Below, piece after piece: positions 29,638-40,443 of a DNA stretch of 64,000 bases. This DNA comes from Nocardia camponoti. GTDB taxonomy: Bacteria; Actinomycetota; Actinomycetes; Mycobacteriales; Mycobacteriaceae. The notes under the pieces were generated by a model that made no database searches, was not told the DNA's origin, and saw nothing but the letters and a program-made list of their open reading frames with translations. A program made the position numbers and the translations under genes. The stretch lies in NCBI RefSeq assembly GCF_014646135.1, contig NZ_BMMW01000002.1:1-64000 (forward strand), written 5' to 3'. Every line of letters starts with the position of its first letter. The stretch's first letter is position 1.

Positions 29638-31113
29638 ATGACCGCGATCGCCGCCACCGGCAATGCGACAGAAACCCCGTCGTTCGAATATCAGAAGAAA
29701 GGCCGCTGGCTTACTTTCTGGAATCCCGATAACCCAGAATTCTGGGAGAATGGCGGCGCGAAGACCGCGAAAAAGAATCTGTACTGGTCCGTATTCGCGG
29801 AGAACCTCGGCTTTAGCATTTGGGTTATCTGGGGCAGCATCGTCACCGTGATGGGGCTGGCAGGCTTCGCCTTCATGGCCAAGGCCAACCCGAACGCGGT
29901 GAGCAACGCCCTGCTGCTCACCTCGATCCCCACGCTGGTCGGCGCGACCCTGCGCGTGCCCTACACCTTCGCCGTGCCCCGCTTCGGTGGGCGCGCGTTC
30001 ACCGCGTTCAGCGCCGCGATGCTGTTCATCCCCACGCTCGGCATCATGTACTTCATCAACCAGCCGACGACGCCCATGTGGGTGTTCCTGCTGCTTGCCT
30101 CGCTCGCCGGTTTCGGTGGCGGCAACTTCTCGTCGTCGATGAGCAACATCTCGTTCTTCTTCCCCGAAGGAAAGAAGGGCGCCGCGCTCGGTCTCAACGC
30201 CGCAGGCGGTAACCTCGGCGTCGCGCAAACCCAGCTCATCGTGCCGCTGCTGATCACTCTCGGCACGGTGATCATGGCCAAGGACGCCGCGGGCTACCGC
30301 TTCGGTATCACGCTCGCCGTTGCGTTCTGGCTGCCGTTCATCCTGATCGCGACCTTCGGCGCACTGCGCTACATGGACTCGATCGCTGACGCCAAGTCCG
30401 ACGGCAAGTCCTACAAGTTGGCGCTGACCAACCGGCACACCTGGGTCATGTCGTTCCTCTACATCGGCACCTTCGGTTCGTTCATCGGCTTCTCCTTCGC
30501 CTTCCCGACCCTGATCAAGGCCAACTTCCCTGACCTTGCCAAGATCGGCTGGATCACGACCCTCGGTAACCTCGCCTTCCTCGGCGCGCTTGTCGGTTCG
30601 TTCAGCCGTCCGTTCGGTGGCTGGGTTTCGGACAAGATCGGCGGCGGCGCCAAGGTCACCGTGTATGTCTTCGGTGCGATGTCGGTCGCGGTGGCGTTCA
30701 TCGTCCTCGCGGTGAGCCTGAAGAGCTTCCCGCTCTACCTCATCTCGTTCCTCGGACTGTTCGTCGCGGCCGGTGTCGGCAACGGCTCGACCTACCGGAT
30801 GATCCCGTCGATCTTCAACGCGACCGCCAAGAAGCACGCCTCCGAGCACGGTCTCGACCTGACTGAGGCTGCCATCTCGGCAAAGCGCCAAGCTGGCGCG
30901 GCGATCGGTGTGATCGGTGCGATCGGCGCGGCGGGCGGCTTCATCGTCCAGCAGGCACTGCGCTTGTCGAACGTGCACCTCAAGACGATGGTCCCCGCCT
31001 TCTGGGCGTACGCGGTGGTGTTCCTCGTGATGGCCGCGGTTACGTGGTGGTTCTACCTGCGCACCAACTTCGCGACTGATCGCGCACAGTCCCTCGCTTA
31101 CGCGAGTGTCTAA
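29638..31113 (+). CDS. Nitrate/nitrite transporter NarK, second copy
   Basis: 491-residue NarK-type MFS protein, a paralogue of the one at 25830-27263. It has the nitrate signature FGGGNFSSSMSNISFFFPEGKKGAALGLNAAGGNLGV and GVGNGSTYRMIPSIF. A distinct N-terminal stretch (SFEYQKKGRWLTFWNPDNPEFWENGGAKTAKKNLYWSVFAENLGFS) is shared with respiratory-type NarK transporters. ATG 29638 has AGAGGAAG at the right spacing. Monocistronic, 135 bp after the GntR gene, ending at a strong terminator. A partner for the NarG reductase (nitrate in, nitrite out) is plausible but inferred. Confidence 0.93.
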   Translation: MTAIAATGNATETPSFEYQKKGRWLTFWNPDNPEFWENGGAKTAKKNLYWSVFAENLGFSIWVIWGSIVTVMGLAGFAFMAKANPNAVSNALLLTSIPTLVGATLRVPYTFAVPRFGGRAFTAFSAAMLFIPTLGIMYFINQPTTPMWVFLLLASLAGFGGGNFSSSMSNISFFFPEGKKGAALGLNAAGGNLGVAQTQLIVPLLITLGTVIMAKDAAGYRFGITLAVAFWLPFILIATFGALRYMDSIADAKSDGKSYKLALTNRHTWVMSFLYIGTFGSFIGFSFAFPTLIKANFPDLAKIGWITTLGNLAFLGALVGSFSRPFGGWVSDKIGGGAKVTVYVFGAMSVAVAFIVLAVSLKSFPLYLISFLGLFVAAGVGNGSTYRMIPSIFNATAKKHASEHGLDLTEAAISAKRQAGAAIGVIGAIGAAGGFIVQQALRLSNVHLKTMVPAFWAYAVVFLVMAAVTWWFYLRTNFATDRAQSLAYASV

Positions 31114-31129
31114 GTCCCGCAACTGAATA

Positions 31130-31171
31130 CGAAAGCCGCGCCCGGGTTTCCCTCCCCGGGCGCGGCTTTCG
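31130..31171. terminator. Strong bidirectional terminator hairpin
   Basis: Perfect 17-bp stem (31130-31146 with 31155-31171) around an 8-nt loop, between the rightward narK paralogue and the leftward TIGR02569 gene. It ends CTTTCG and is followed by TTATT. Confidence 0.9.
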
Positions 31172-31174
31172 TTA

Positions 31175-32029
31175 TTACAGCGCCAACCGAACCATGTCGG
31201 CGGTCCGAGCCAACCCCGGGAACGCTTCTGGCGTCGAGCGCGGATGTAGCGCGTGGACGGCTAGTCGAAAGATCAACGCGCGCAACAACATTTGCGGCCA
31301 CTCGGGCAACGTCGACCAGCGTTCAAGCAGTCCGTCGTCGCCACCGCCCCATGCCAGCGCGTCGACGACGACAACGCCCGCCGCCCAGACCGCTGGTCGC
31401 CAGTACGGGGTGATGTCGGTGAGCCCCGGGGTGTGGGCGCCCGCGAATAAGACCGTGCCGAACAGGTCGCCGTGGACTAACTGGTCGGGGCTGCGAACCG
31501 GTTTGCGCAACGTCGCCAGTTGGGCGATCAGCTCCAGACTCCGTTGCGCGTCGGGGGTCGCGCCCGTCTGCACGCCACCCGCGCGCAGAGTGCGCAACGG
31601 CACCGACTCCCATGCCGCGCGGTCGGCCGCGACGAAAACGTCGACATCGACCCACGGCGCGACCGGAGGCTGGACGAGGAAGCGCGGACGTTCGAGTTGC
31701 GCGGTCGACTGATGCAGGCGCAGCGACACCGAGACCACCTCGTCATGCCGGGGTTCGGGGGCACCGTCGACGAAGGTGTCGGCGCGCCAACCGGAAACGA
31801 CGTAACGGCCGTCGGTGGCGCGAACGGGACGGGCGAGGCGCACCCCGTCGACGGCGAGGGTCTCACGCACCTTCGCCGACCACGCGGCGCGCGCGTGGTC
31901 GGCAACCGGACTGAGTACCACGTCGCCTAGCCGCCAGCCACCGTCCCAGTCGCCAAGCGAGACCGGGGTGACTTCACGAAGACCGAACGTGGCTCGGACG
32001 TGCTCGGGAGGTTCGATGACGGTGGTCAC
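31175..32029 (-). CDS. TIGR02569-family protein (phosphotransferase-like)
   Basis: 284-residue actinobacterial protein of the TIGR02569 family, distantly related to aminoglycoside phosphotransferases: a lysine-poor N-lobe (PVSLGDWDGGWRLGDVVLSPV) and a QLVHGDLFGTVLFAG loop in place of the APH catalytic HGDxxxxN, where the usual asparagine is missing (L/F follow). WRPAVWAAGVVVVDALAWGGGD resembles the DFD-type metal loop. So catalytic activity is uncertain. In mycobacteria it sits next to moeZ as here (79 bp apart, same strand). Confidence 0.82.
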   Translation of the reverse strand: MTTVIEPPEHVRATFGLREVTPVSLGDWDGGWRLGDVVLSPVADHARAAWSAKVRETLAVDGVRLARPVRATDGRYVVSGWRADTFVDGAPEPRHDEVVSVSLRLHQSTAQLERPRFLVQPPVAPWVDVDVFVAADRAAWESVPLRTLRAGGVQTGATPDAQRSLELIAQLATLRKPVRSPDQLVHGDLFGTVLFAGAHTPGLTDITPYWRPAVWAAGVVVVDALAWGGGDDGLLERWSTLPEWPQMLLRALIFRLAVHALHPRSTPEAFPGLARTADMVRLAL

Positions 32030-32108
32030 GAGCCGTACCGTAACCCCGGCTTACATTCCGACGACCGAAGCCACGCTGGGGTTTTACCACATTGCGACCG
32101 AGCCCTAT

Positions 32109-33290
32109 TCAGTACACCGGCAGCGATGGATCAACCTGTTTCGTCCATGCCGCGATTCCGCCTTGCAGGTGCGTCGCGTCGGCGAAACCGGCGTTTTTCA
32201 GGGCGGCGAGCGCTTCAGCTGAGCGAATTCCGGTCTTGCAATACAGCACGATCGGCTTGTGCTGCGGCAGGCCCGAAAGTGCTTCGCCCGAAAGGATTTT
32301 GTCCTTCGGAATCAAGGTCGCGCCGTCGATATTGGCGATATCCCACTCGACCGGTTCGCGTACGTCGATGAGTTCGACCTTGTCGTCGTCGAGCAAATCC
32401 TTGAGCTCGGCGGCGGTAATGGTTGACCCAACGGCGGCGAGTGCGCCCTCTTCGGAAACAACGCCGCAAAACGCGTCGTAGTCGATGAGTTCGGTGATCG
32501 GCTGACGTTCTGGATCGCGCCGCAATTTGATCGTGCGGTAATTCATGTCGAGCGCGTCATAAACCATCAGACGGCCAAGCAGCGTCTCGCCCATGCCGGT
32601 GAGCAGCTTGAGCGCTTCGGTGACCATGATCGACCCGATCGACCCGCACAGCACGCCAAGCACGCCACCTTCGGCGCACGACGGGACCATGCCAGCGGGC
32701 GGCGCTTCGGGGTAAAGGTCGCGGTAGTTGATGCCACGGCCGTCGGGCGCGTCTTCCCAGAAGACCGAAACTTGGCCTTCGAAGCGGTAAATCGAACCCC
32801 ATACGTACGGCTTGCCCGCAAGCACCGCGGCGTCGTTCACCAGATAGCGCGTCGCGAAATTGTCGGTGCCATCGACGATGAGGTCGTATTCGCGAAACAG
32901 TTCGACGGCGTTGTCGGGTTCGAGGCGAATCTTGTGCAGTCGCACGTCGATTCCCGAATTGATCTCATGAATCGAATCGCGCGCCGACTCGGCCTTCGAC
33001 CTGCCGATATCCGATTCGCCATGAATGATTTGGCGCTGCAAATTCGACGCGTCGACCTCATCGAATTCGACAATGCCGAGCGTGCCGACCCCAGCCGCGG
33101 CCAAATACAACAGCGTTGGCGAACCGAGACCGCCAGCCCCGATCACTAGCACCTTGGCGTTTTTGAGCCGCTTCTGTCCTTCGACGCCGAGGTCGGGGAT
33201 GAGCAGGTGCCTGCTGTAGCGGGCGATCTCGTCTTTGGTCAGCTCAGCGGCTGGCTCGACCAACGGGGGCAACGTCCCGGTCAAAGACAC
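32109..33290 (-). CDS. moeZ: Adenylyltransferase/sulfurtransferase MoeZ
   Basis: 393 residues: an E1-like ThiF/MoeB domain that adenylates the C-terminal glycine of ubiquitin-like sulfur carriers (GAGGLGSPTLLYLAAAGVG nucleotide loop, R/K residues in DEVDASNLQRQIIH, DGTDNFATRYLVND) and a C-terminal rhodanese domain with active cysteine in VLYCKTGIRSAEAL. The zinc CxxC pairs of some MoeB proteins are absent, as in mycobacterial MoeZ. It supplies thiocarboxylated carriers for molybdopterin, CysO-dependent cysteine and other pathways. That links it to the molybdenum enzyme NarG, though not by operon. GTG start with AGGAG. Confidence 0.93.
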   Translation of the reverse strand: MSLTGTLPPLVEPAAELTKDEIARYSRHLLIPDLGVEGQKRLKNAKVLVIGAGGLGSPTLLYLAAAGVGTLGIVEFDEVDASNLQRQIIHGESDIGRSKAESARDSIHEINSGIDVRLHKIRLEPDNAVELFREYDLIVDGTDNFATRYLVNDAAVLAGKPYVWGSIYRFEGQVSVFWEDAPDGRGINYRDLYPEAPPAGMVPSCAEGGVLGVLCGSIGSIMVTEALKLLTGMGETLLGRLMVYDALDMNYRTIKLRRDPERQPITELIDYDAFCGVVSEEGALAAVGSTITAAELKDLLDDDKVELIDVREPVEWDIANIDGATLIPKDKILSGEALSGLPQHKPIVLYCKTGIRSAEALAALKNAGFADATHLQGGIAAWTKQVDPSLPVY

Positions 33291-33359
33291 GCTAGAACTC
33301 CTGTTCGTGTAAGAGCTGATTCCCTAGTGCTAACGATGTCGTCGAGCGGTTTCTTCCAC

Positions 33360-35255
<1,896 letters not shown>

Positions 35256-35265
35256 TTCACTAGCG

Positions 35266-35323
35266 CAACAGCGAGGGCGCGGTGCATCACGGCAAAAGCC
35301 GGAGCACCGCGCCCTCGCTGTTG
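35266..35323. terminator. Bidirectional terminator hairpin
   Basis: Perfect 20-bp stem (35266-35285 with 35304-35323) with an 18-nt loop that contains a small GGC-AAAA-GCC hairpin of its own. It lies between the rightward tetR and the leftward DUF3107 gene. Confidence 0.9.
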
Positions 35324-35330
35324 GTGCGGT

Positions 35331-35558
35331 CTAGATGCTGGCGAAGCCCACTCGACCGGTGGCGGGCGAACCGATTTCCACGTAGGCGACCTTCGCCGCC
35401 TGGATCAGGAACTTGCGGCCCTTCTCGTCGGTGAGGGACACAACGCCACCCGCCCCGCTCAGCGCGCCGGACACCAACGCCTCGATCTCGTCGGGGGTCT
35501 GCGCGCTGTTGATGATGAGTTCGCGCGGGCTATCCGAAATACCGATCTTGACCTCCAC
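35331..35558 (-). CDS. DUF3107 family protein (TB9.4-like)
   Basis: 75 residues (VEVKIGISDSPRELIINSAQTPDEIEALVSGAL...KVAYVEIGSPATGRVGF). This is the short actinobacterial DUF3107 family (Rv3208A/TB9.4), an antigenic protein of unknown function. GTG 35558 is the start, with CGGAGG seven bases upstream; the open frame runs further but has no other initiation signal. Cytoplasmic, no motif of an enzyme. Confidence 0.92.
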   Translation of the reverse strand: MEVKIGISDSPRELIINSAQTPDEIEALVSGALSGAGGVVSLTDEKGRKFLIQAAKVAYVEIGSPATGRVGFASI

Positions 35559-35743
35559 GGCCAACCTCCGAACGTTGAGTCCTTCTGCTGTCGGGTCCAG
35601 GCTAGTGCAGGTCGCGACCGGCGGTGACCGCACCTTGCTGCGCTGTGAGCGAACTTCGTGAGTGCCCTTCGATGAGGGTCGCGAAACAAACGCGTGGAAC
35701 TTGCCCCACGCGGCGAAAGAGTTGCGGTTGCGGCGGGCCGGAA

Positions 35744-36979
35744 TTATGTGAGGGCGAACAGTTGGCCGGTTCGGTGTTCCAGGATGGTGTTGCCGATTAC
35801 TGCCAAGCTGATTGGCTCGCCGTGGTAATCCGTGCGCGCAATTCCCAACTGGGACAACGGGGTTCCGGTTGTCGGGTCGATCAGCGTGAGGGTGTCCGGG
35901 GTCGGGAGAAGGAGTTTTCCCGCCATCATCGCTGGCGTGCCGAGCGCATCGGAGATCGCCCAAACTGGTTGCAGCGTTTGTGAATTCAGTGCGAGTAGCT
36001 GGTTGCCGGTGAAAAGGTAAGGGGTGCTACCGATTCGGATACCGACGCCCTTATCGGTGAACGGGGCTGACAGGGGGTAGGTCGCGAGTTCGTTGCCTGT
36101 TCCGTCGAAAACCGCGAGGCGGGCTGGCAGGCCGGGGGCGGTTGCGGTGTCCGGAGTGGGGGGAAGGTAAACGCCAGTCTTGTTGTCCGACACCGCCATT
36201 ACGCGCGCCTCGGGGCTGTCGCTCCCCGGCAGGGTCAGCACATGCGAGCCGTACTGTTCCGGCGTCGTCGCGTCTTTCGGGGCCGGGTTGAGGACGGTCA
36301 GGCGCGCGCCCGCGTCTTGGGGGCAGCGTTCGAGCACGCTCAGTCGCGCCGAGCTCGACGCGGCCGACAGCAGCGCACACCCCTTGCGCGGCTGCGTATT
36401 TGGATTAACCGGGGCGTCGACATAGCCGTATTCGAGCGTGCGAACCAGGTCGGACCGCCACACTTCCAGCCGGTCATGGCCCAGTGCGAGTAGGTAGGTG
36501 CCGTCGCCGGTGAGCCGAATGGTGTCGTCCATGTAGCTGCTGCGCGCGGTGTAGCGCTGGCCGGTGTCGGCGGAAAGCATGGTGGTCTGGCTGCACCCGC
36601 GCTTATCGCGATAGGTCGCGATGACCATCGAGTACTGCGCCTCCACCCCGCACAGTGGCATGTCGCGCCGATACCACCACCGCTGCTCCCCACTGATCGG
36701 ATCGCGCCCGCTGACGGTGCCGTTGTCGGCCGTGATGACCAGATTCCCGCCGGTCAACGCCCGCGAACTGGCCCCGTCTGGCACATGCCACCGCTCCCGC
36801 AACGCCGTCGGCAGCGCGGTAGCGGCAGCAACCGCGGGCGCGGCTTGGGCGGCAACAACTGAATCGGTGCCAGTGGCATCAGCACGCGCCCACACGACGA
36901 TCGCCGCCACTAGGACAGTGACGGCGATCGTGATGGCGATGAGAATATCGGCGCGCGTCCGCCGCTCCGGTGCGAGCAC
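35744..36979 (-). CDS. Membrane-anchored PQQ-like beta-propeller protein (Rv3212-like)
   Basis: 411 residues: a short cytoplasmic start, a signal-anchor helix (ADILIAITIAVTVLVAAIVVWA, about residues 10-31), an alanine-rich linker and an extracellular domain of repeated beta blades of PQQ/YVTN type (TADNGTVSGRDPISGEQRWWYRR; LSADTGQRYTARS; FTGNQLLALNSQTLQPVWAIS; LTLIDPTTGTPLSQLG). Cysteines in DMPLCG, RGCSQ, KGCALL and ERCPQ probably pair outside. It matches Rv3212 by position and composition. Function unknown. It lies 23 bp downstream of rhlE, likely in the same transcript. Confidence 0.82.
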   Translation of the reverse strand: MLAPERRTRADILIAITIAVTVLVAAIVVWARADATGTDSVVAAQAAPAVAAATALPTALRERWHVPDGASSRALTGGNLVITADNGTVSGRDPISGEQRWWYRRDMPLCGVEAQYSMVIATYRDKRGCSQTTMLSADTGQRYTARSSYMDDTIRLTGDGTYLLALGHDRLEVWRSDLVRTLEYGYVDAPVNPNTQPRKGCALLSAASSSARLSVLERCPQDAGARLTVLNPAPKDATTPEQYGSHVLTLPGSDSPEARVMAVSDNKTGVYLPPTPDTATAPGLPARLAVFDGTGNELATYPLSAPFTDKGVGIRIGSTPYLFTGNQLLALNSQTLQPVWAISDALGTPAMMAGKLLLPTPDTLTLIDPTTGTPLSQLGIARTDYHGEPISLAVIGNTILEHRTGQLFALT

Positions 36980-37002
36980 GCAGGCGAGTGTAGTTGCCGC
37001 GC

Positions 37003-38913
37003 CTACGCCTCGGCGCTTGAGTCCGCGGCAGGCTTGCGACGGCGGCGGGTGCGCGCGGGCTTGGCTTCGGCTTCGCCCTCGCTGCTTGCCGACTCGGTGC
37101 TGGCAGCACCTTCGGTTTCGGCAGGCTTCCGACGACGGCGGCGCTTCGGCGCTTCCTCGCCCTCAGCAGGAGCCGCGTCGGCGTCGAGCGGCTTAGCCTG
37201 ACGCGTGCGCGGCTTTTCTGCCTGTGCCTCATCTGCGGCCAACTCAGCGACGACCACGTCGGCAACCGCTTCAGCGTTCCTCGCACCGCGCGAACGCCGA
37301 CGACGAGCTGGCTTCTCGGCGTCAGCGGAATCGGCAGCGCTATCAGCCTCAACAGCGCTCACGTCGGCAGCGGCACCGCTGGCCGCCCCACGCGTGCGAC
37401 GACGCCGCGTACGACCACCAGCCGCTTCGTCGCCAGCGCCTGCGTCAGTATCAGCGCCCGATGCTTCATCGGAAACGACCGGCTGACCCTCAGCGTCGAC
37501 CTTCCCGCCCCGCGTCCGACGACGCGACCGGCTGCTCTTCGTACGCTCGCCACGCTCAACAACCTCGTCGCCCGCCTCACGGCGCGGCGCGACAGCCTTG
37601 CGCACCTGACCGGTGACGCCCTCGGGAATCCCCAGGTCGGCGTACAGGTGCGGCGAGCGCGAGTACGTTTCGGCAGGCTCGGCCATGCCAAGCGACAACG
37701 CCTTGTCGATCGCGGCCCAGCGGTGCAGTTCGTCCCAGTCGATGAGCGTGATCGCGACACCCGTGCGGCCAGCGCGACCCGTGCGGCCGATGCGGTGCAC
37801 GTAGGTCTTCTCGTCTTCGGGGCACTGGTAATTGATGACGTGGGTGACGTCGTCGATGTCGATGCCGCGGGCGGCGACGTCGGTGGCGACGAGCACGTCG
37901 ATCTTGCCGTCACGGAACTTCTTGAGCGCCTTTTCGCGGGCGATCTGGCCGAGGTCGCCGTGCACGGCACCAACGGCGAAACCGCGCTCTTCGAGATCGT
38001 CGGCCACCTTCTGCGCGGTGCGCTTGGTGCGCGTGAAGATCATCGTCGCGCCGCGCGACTCGGCCTGCAAAACGCGCGCGACCAGCTCGGACTTGTCGAG
38101 CGCATGCGCCCGGTACACGAACTGCTTGGTGCGGTCGTGCACGGCCGAATCGTTGGCGAGCTCGGCGCGAATGTGGGTGGGGCGCGTGAGGAACGTGCGG
38201 GCAAGGGTGATGATCGGGCCGGGCATCGTCGCCGAGAACAGCATGGTCTGCCGGGCATCGGGGACCATCGTGAGGATGCGTTCGATGTCGGGCAGGAAGC
38301 CGAGGTCGAGCATTTCGTCGGCCTCGTCGAGCACGAGCACGCCGACCTTGCCCAGGATCAGGTGGTTCTGCTGCGCGAGGTCGAGTAGTCGACCGGGGGT
38401 GCCAACGACAACGTCGACGCCTTCACGCAACGCGGCGATCTGCGCTTCGTAGGGACGACCACCGTAAATCGCGGCGACCTTGAGCGGGCCCTGGTGGTTG
38501 GTGAGGTACTTGCTCGCGTTTTCCAGGTCCTTGGAAACCTGGATGCACAGCTCACGCGTTGGCACGATGATCAGCGCGCGCGGGGTGCCGTCGAGCGGGG
38601 TGGTACCAGTGTCGGCGGAAGCGACGCGGTGCAGCAGCGGCACACCGAAACCGAAGGTTTTGCCCATGCCGGTACGCGCCTGACCGATGAGGTCTTCGCC
38701 TGCGAGCGCGAGCGGCAGCGTGAGTTCTTGAATCGCGAAAGTGCGTTCGATTCCGATTTCGCCAAGGGCGCGAACGATTTCGTCGCGAACTCCCAGCTCA
38801 GCGAAACTGGGCGGGATGTGAGTGTCGTCGAGTTCGGCGGTCAACAGTGTGTCGGCCAATCCGGGTTCGGGTTCGACAGTGATCTTGCTCAGGGTTCGTG
38901 CCTTCCTCGTCAT
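37003..38913 (-). CDS. rhlE: DEAD-box RNA helicase RhlE with arginine-rich tail
   Basis: About 636 residues. ATP-dependent RNA unwinding enzyme. Helicase motifs in order: Q motif in FAELGV...FAIQ, ARTGMGKT (I), PTRELCIQ (Ia), VGTPGRLLDL (Ib), VLDEADEML (II), FSATMP (III), IFTRTKRTA (IV), VATDVAARGIDI (V) and HRIGRTGRAGRTG (VI). The C-terminal 200 residues are disordered, alternating acidic/alanine stretches with at least five arginine clusters (RRRTRG, RRRRTRG, RRRRSRG, RRRRRK, RRRRK), expected to bind RNA. Start ATG 38913 (MTRKARTLSK) has only a weak ribosome-binding site. Mycobacterial RhlE has the same design. Confidence 0.94.
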   Translation of the reverse strand: MTRKARTLSKITVEPEPGLADTLLTAELDDTHIPPSFAELGVRDEIVRALGEIGIERTFAIQELTLPLALAGEDLIGQARTGMGKTFGFGVPLLHRVASADTGTTPLDGTPRALIIVPTRELCIQVSKDLENASKYLTNHQGPLKVAAIYGGRPYEAQIAALREGVDVVVGTPGRLLDLAQQNHLILGKVGVLVLDEADEMLDLGFLPDIERILTMVPDARQTMLFSATMPGPIITLARTFLTRPTHIRAELANDSAVHDRTKQFVYRAHALDKSELVARVLQAESRGATMIFTRTKRTAQKVADDLEERGFAVGAVHGDLGQIAREKALKKFRDGKIDVLVATDVAARGIDIDDVTHVINYQCPEDEKTYVHRIGRTGRAGRTGVAITLIDWDELHRWAAIDKALSLGMAEPAETYSRSPHLYADLGIPEGVTGQVRKAVAPRREAGDEVVERGERTKSSRSRRRTRGGKVDAEGQPVVSDEASGADTDAGAGDEAAGGRTRRRRTRGAASGAAADVSAVEADSAADSADAEKPARRRRSRGARNAEAVADVVVAELAADEAQAEKPRTRQAKPLDADAAPAEGEEAPKRRRRRKPAETEGAASTESASSEGEAEAKPARTRRRRKPAADSSAEA

Positions 38914-39346
38914 CGCATAACGCACGCACGAGGTGGGGCGGGCCGGTCGGCCCGCGACGACCACATCTCCGCCTGTGATGCTCGCCGGAACTCGCGCCGT
39001 GTGCGCCGGTAGGGGCGCTTTCGGCGCGGCACATCGGCGATGCGGAGTAGTGCGCGCACATATTCGTCTTCAGACAGCGACGTGACCGTTTGCCGGGGCG
39101 CTTGCGCGCTCGATGAACGAGCCGCGGCGCGGGCAGGAAAACTCAGCTGCCGCGAAACTAATCGTTGTCCAAGGTGATTGTAGCGTGATATTGTTCGCAA
39201 CCCGAATTCCGGGCCTAGCGAATTCCGAGCGAATTCAGTTGCCCGGCTTAGCGTGGCGGAATTTCGCACGCACACAATGACTATCGGCGTGTCGAGTAAC
39301 CAACCTCACCTGGTACCGCGAGTACCAGATATGAGACATTGGTGCG
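38914..39346. other. 433-bp divergent promoter region between rhlE and the alpha/beta-hydrolase gene
   Basis: No gene is supported here. The stretch holds the leftward rhlE promoter with a long leader, three copies of CGAATTC at 39203, 39219 and 39230, and the palindrome at 39310-39328 close to the hydrolase start. Confidence 0.6.
39310..39328. promoter_or_regulatory. 19-bp palindromic operator before the alpha/beta-hydrolase gene
   Basis: CTGGTAC-CGCGA-GTACCAG: perfect 7-bp arms with a 5-bp centre, ending 18 bp before the GTG start at 39347. A possible -10 (TATGAG) directly follows the right arm, so a bound dimer would block the promoter. The size suits a TetR- or GntR-type repressor; no such gene is adjacent. 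Confidence 0.6.
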
Positions 39347-40396
39347 GTGAGCATCACACAGACTGTCACCACTGCCGCGCGCAACGCGTGGGCGCTGAGC
39401 TTCGGCGAGGGCATCGAGCCTGTCGAGCCGACGCCGTCGACCGTTCTCTTCGACGAGCCGCATCGCCTGCTGCGCCGCTACGACGTCGACAATGACTGTG
39501 TCACAAGCGATTCCGCGGTTCTGCTAGTTCCGCCGCTCGCTGCTCCCGCGACGTGTTTCGACCTTCGCCCCGACCAGAGTTTGGCCCGTCACCTGGTGAA
39601 CACCGGCCACGCGCCCTACCTCGTCGACTACGGCGACATCACCTTCGCCGACCGCGCGATGGGCTTCGAAGACTGGGTCAACGACATCCTGCCCGAGGCC
39701 ATCCTGCGCGCGAGCGCCGATCGTGGCGGCGCGCCCGTCGACCTGATCGGCTGGTCGATCGGCGGCCTGTTCTCGCTGCTGACCGCCGCCGCCAATCCGA
39801 CGCTGCCGATTCGCTCGGTCACCGCCCTTGGCGTTCCGCTGGACTACAACCACATGGTCGGCATGCCGCAGGTGCGCGCGGTCGCGAGCCTCACCGGCGG
39901 CAAGGCGGTCACGGCCGCGGTCCGCGCGATCGGCGGCATCCCCGCGCCGCTCACCCGCTTCGCCTACCGCGTCACCGCGTTCGACCGCGAACTCAGCCGC
40001 CCGTGGTTTGTCGCGAGCAACATCGCCAAGACCGAAACGCTGGCGAAAATGGAGTCGATCGACCGGTTCATGGCCGCGATGCCCGGCTACCCCGGTCGGT
40101 TCTACGGGCAGGTGTGGGGTCGACTGATCCTCGCCAACGACCTGCGCAACGGCTTCTTGCAACTGCGTGACCAGCGCATTCACCTCGACGAGGTGCGTGT
40201 CCCGGTCCTGCTTGTCGGCGGAACCACCGACGTCATCACGCCCAAGAAGGCCGTCGAAGCCGGTCTCAAGACCCTCACGGGCTCGCCGTCGGTGACCTAC
40301 GAGGTTGCGCCAGGCAGCCACCTCGGCATCCTCGCTGGCGAAACCGCGCGCGACACCACCTGGGTTTACCTGGACAAATTCCTCGGCGACCGCTAA
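39347..40396 (+). CDS. Alpha/beta hydrolase (PHA-synthase-like)
   Basis: 349 residues, alpha/beta-hydrolase fold related to PhaC-type polyhydroxyalkanoate synthases but with a serine nucleophile in LIGWSIGGLFSLL (about residue 141) instead of the PhaC cysteine. VPPLAAPATCFDLRPDQSLARHLVNTGHAPYLVDYGD is the conserved N-terminal lid/strand region, GGTTDVITP carries the aspartate and VAPGSHLGILAG the histidine. So a cytoplasmic esterase, thioesterase or lipid-modifying enzyme is likely. GTG start, possibly leaderless; a palindromic operator lies immediately upstream. Not part of the M. tuberculosis gene order that surrounds it. Confidence 0.87.
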   Translation: MSITQTVTTAARNAWALSFGEGIEPVEPTPSTVLFDEPHRLLRRYDVDNDCVTSDSAVLLVPPLAAPATCFDLRPDQSLARHLVNTGHAPYLVDYGDITFADRAMGFEDWVNDILPEAILRASADRGGAPVDLIGWSIGGLFSLLTAAANPTLPIRSVTALGVPLDYNHMVGMPQVRAVASLTGGKAVTAAVRAIGGIPAPLTRFAYRVTAFDRELSRPWFVASNIAKTETLAKMESIDRFMAAMPGYPGRFYGQVWGRLILANDLRNGFLQLRDQRIHLDEVRVPVLLVGGTTDVITPKKAVEAGLKTLTGSPSVTYEVAPGSHLGILAGETARDTTWVYLDKFLGDR

Positions 40397-40443
40397 CTCA
40401 GCGGTAGCCGAACGCGACAGAGCTCACAACGCGACTACTGTTG

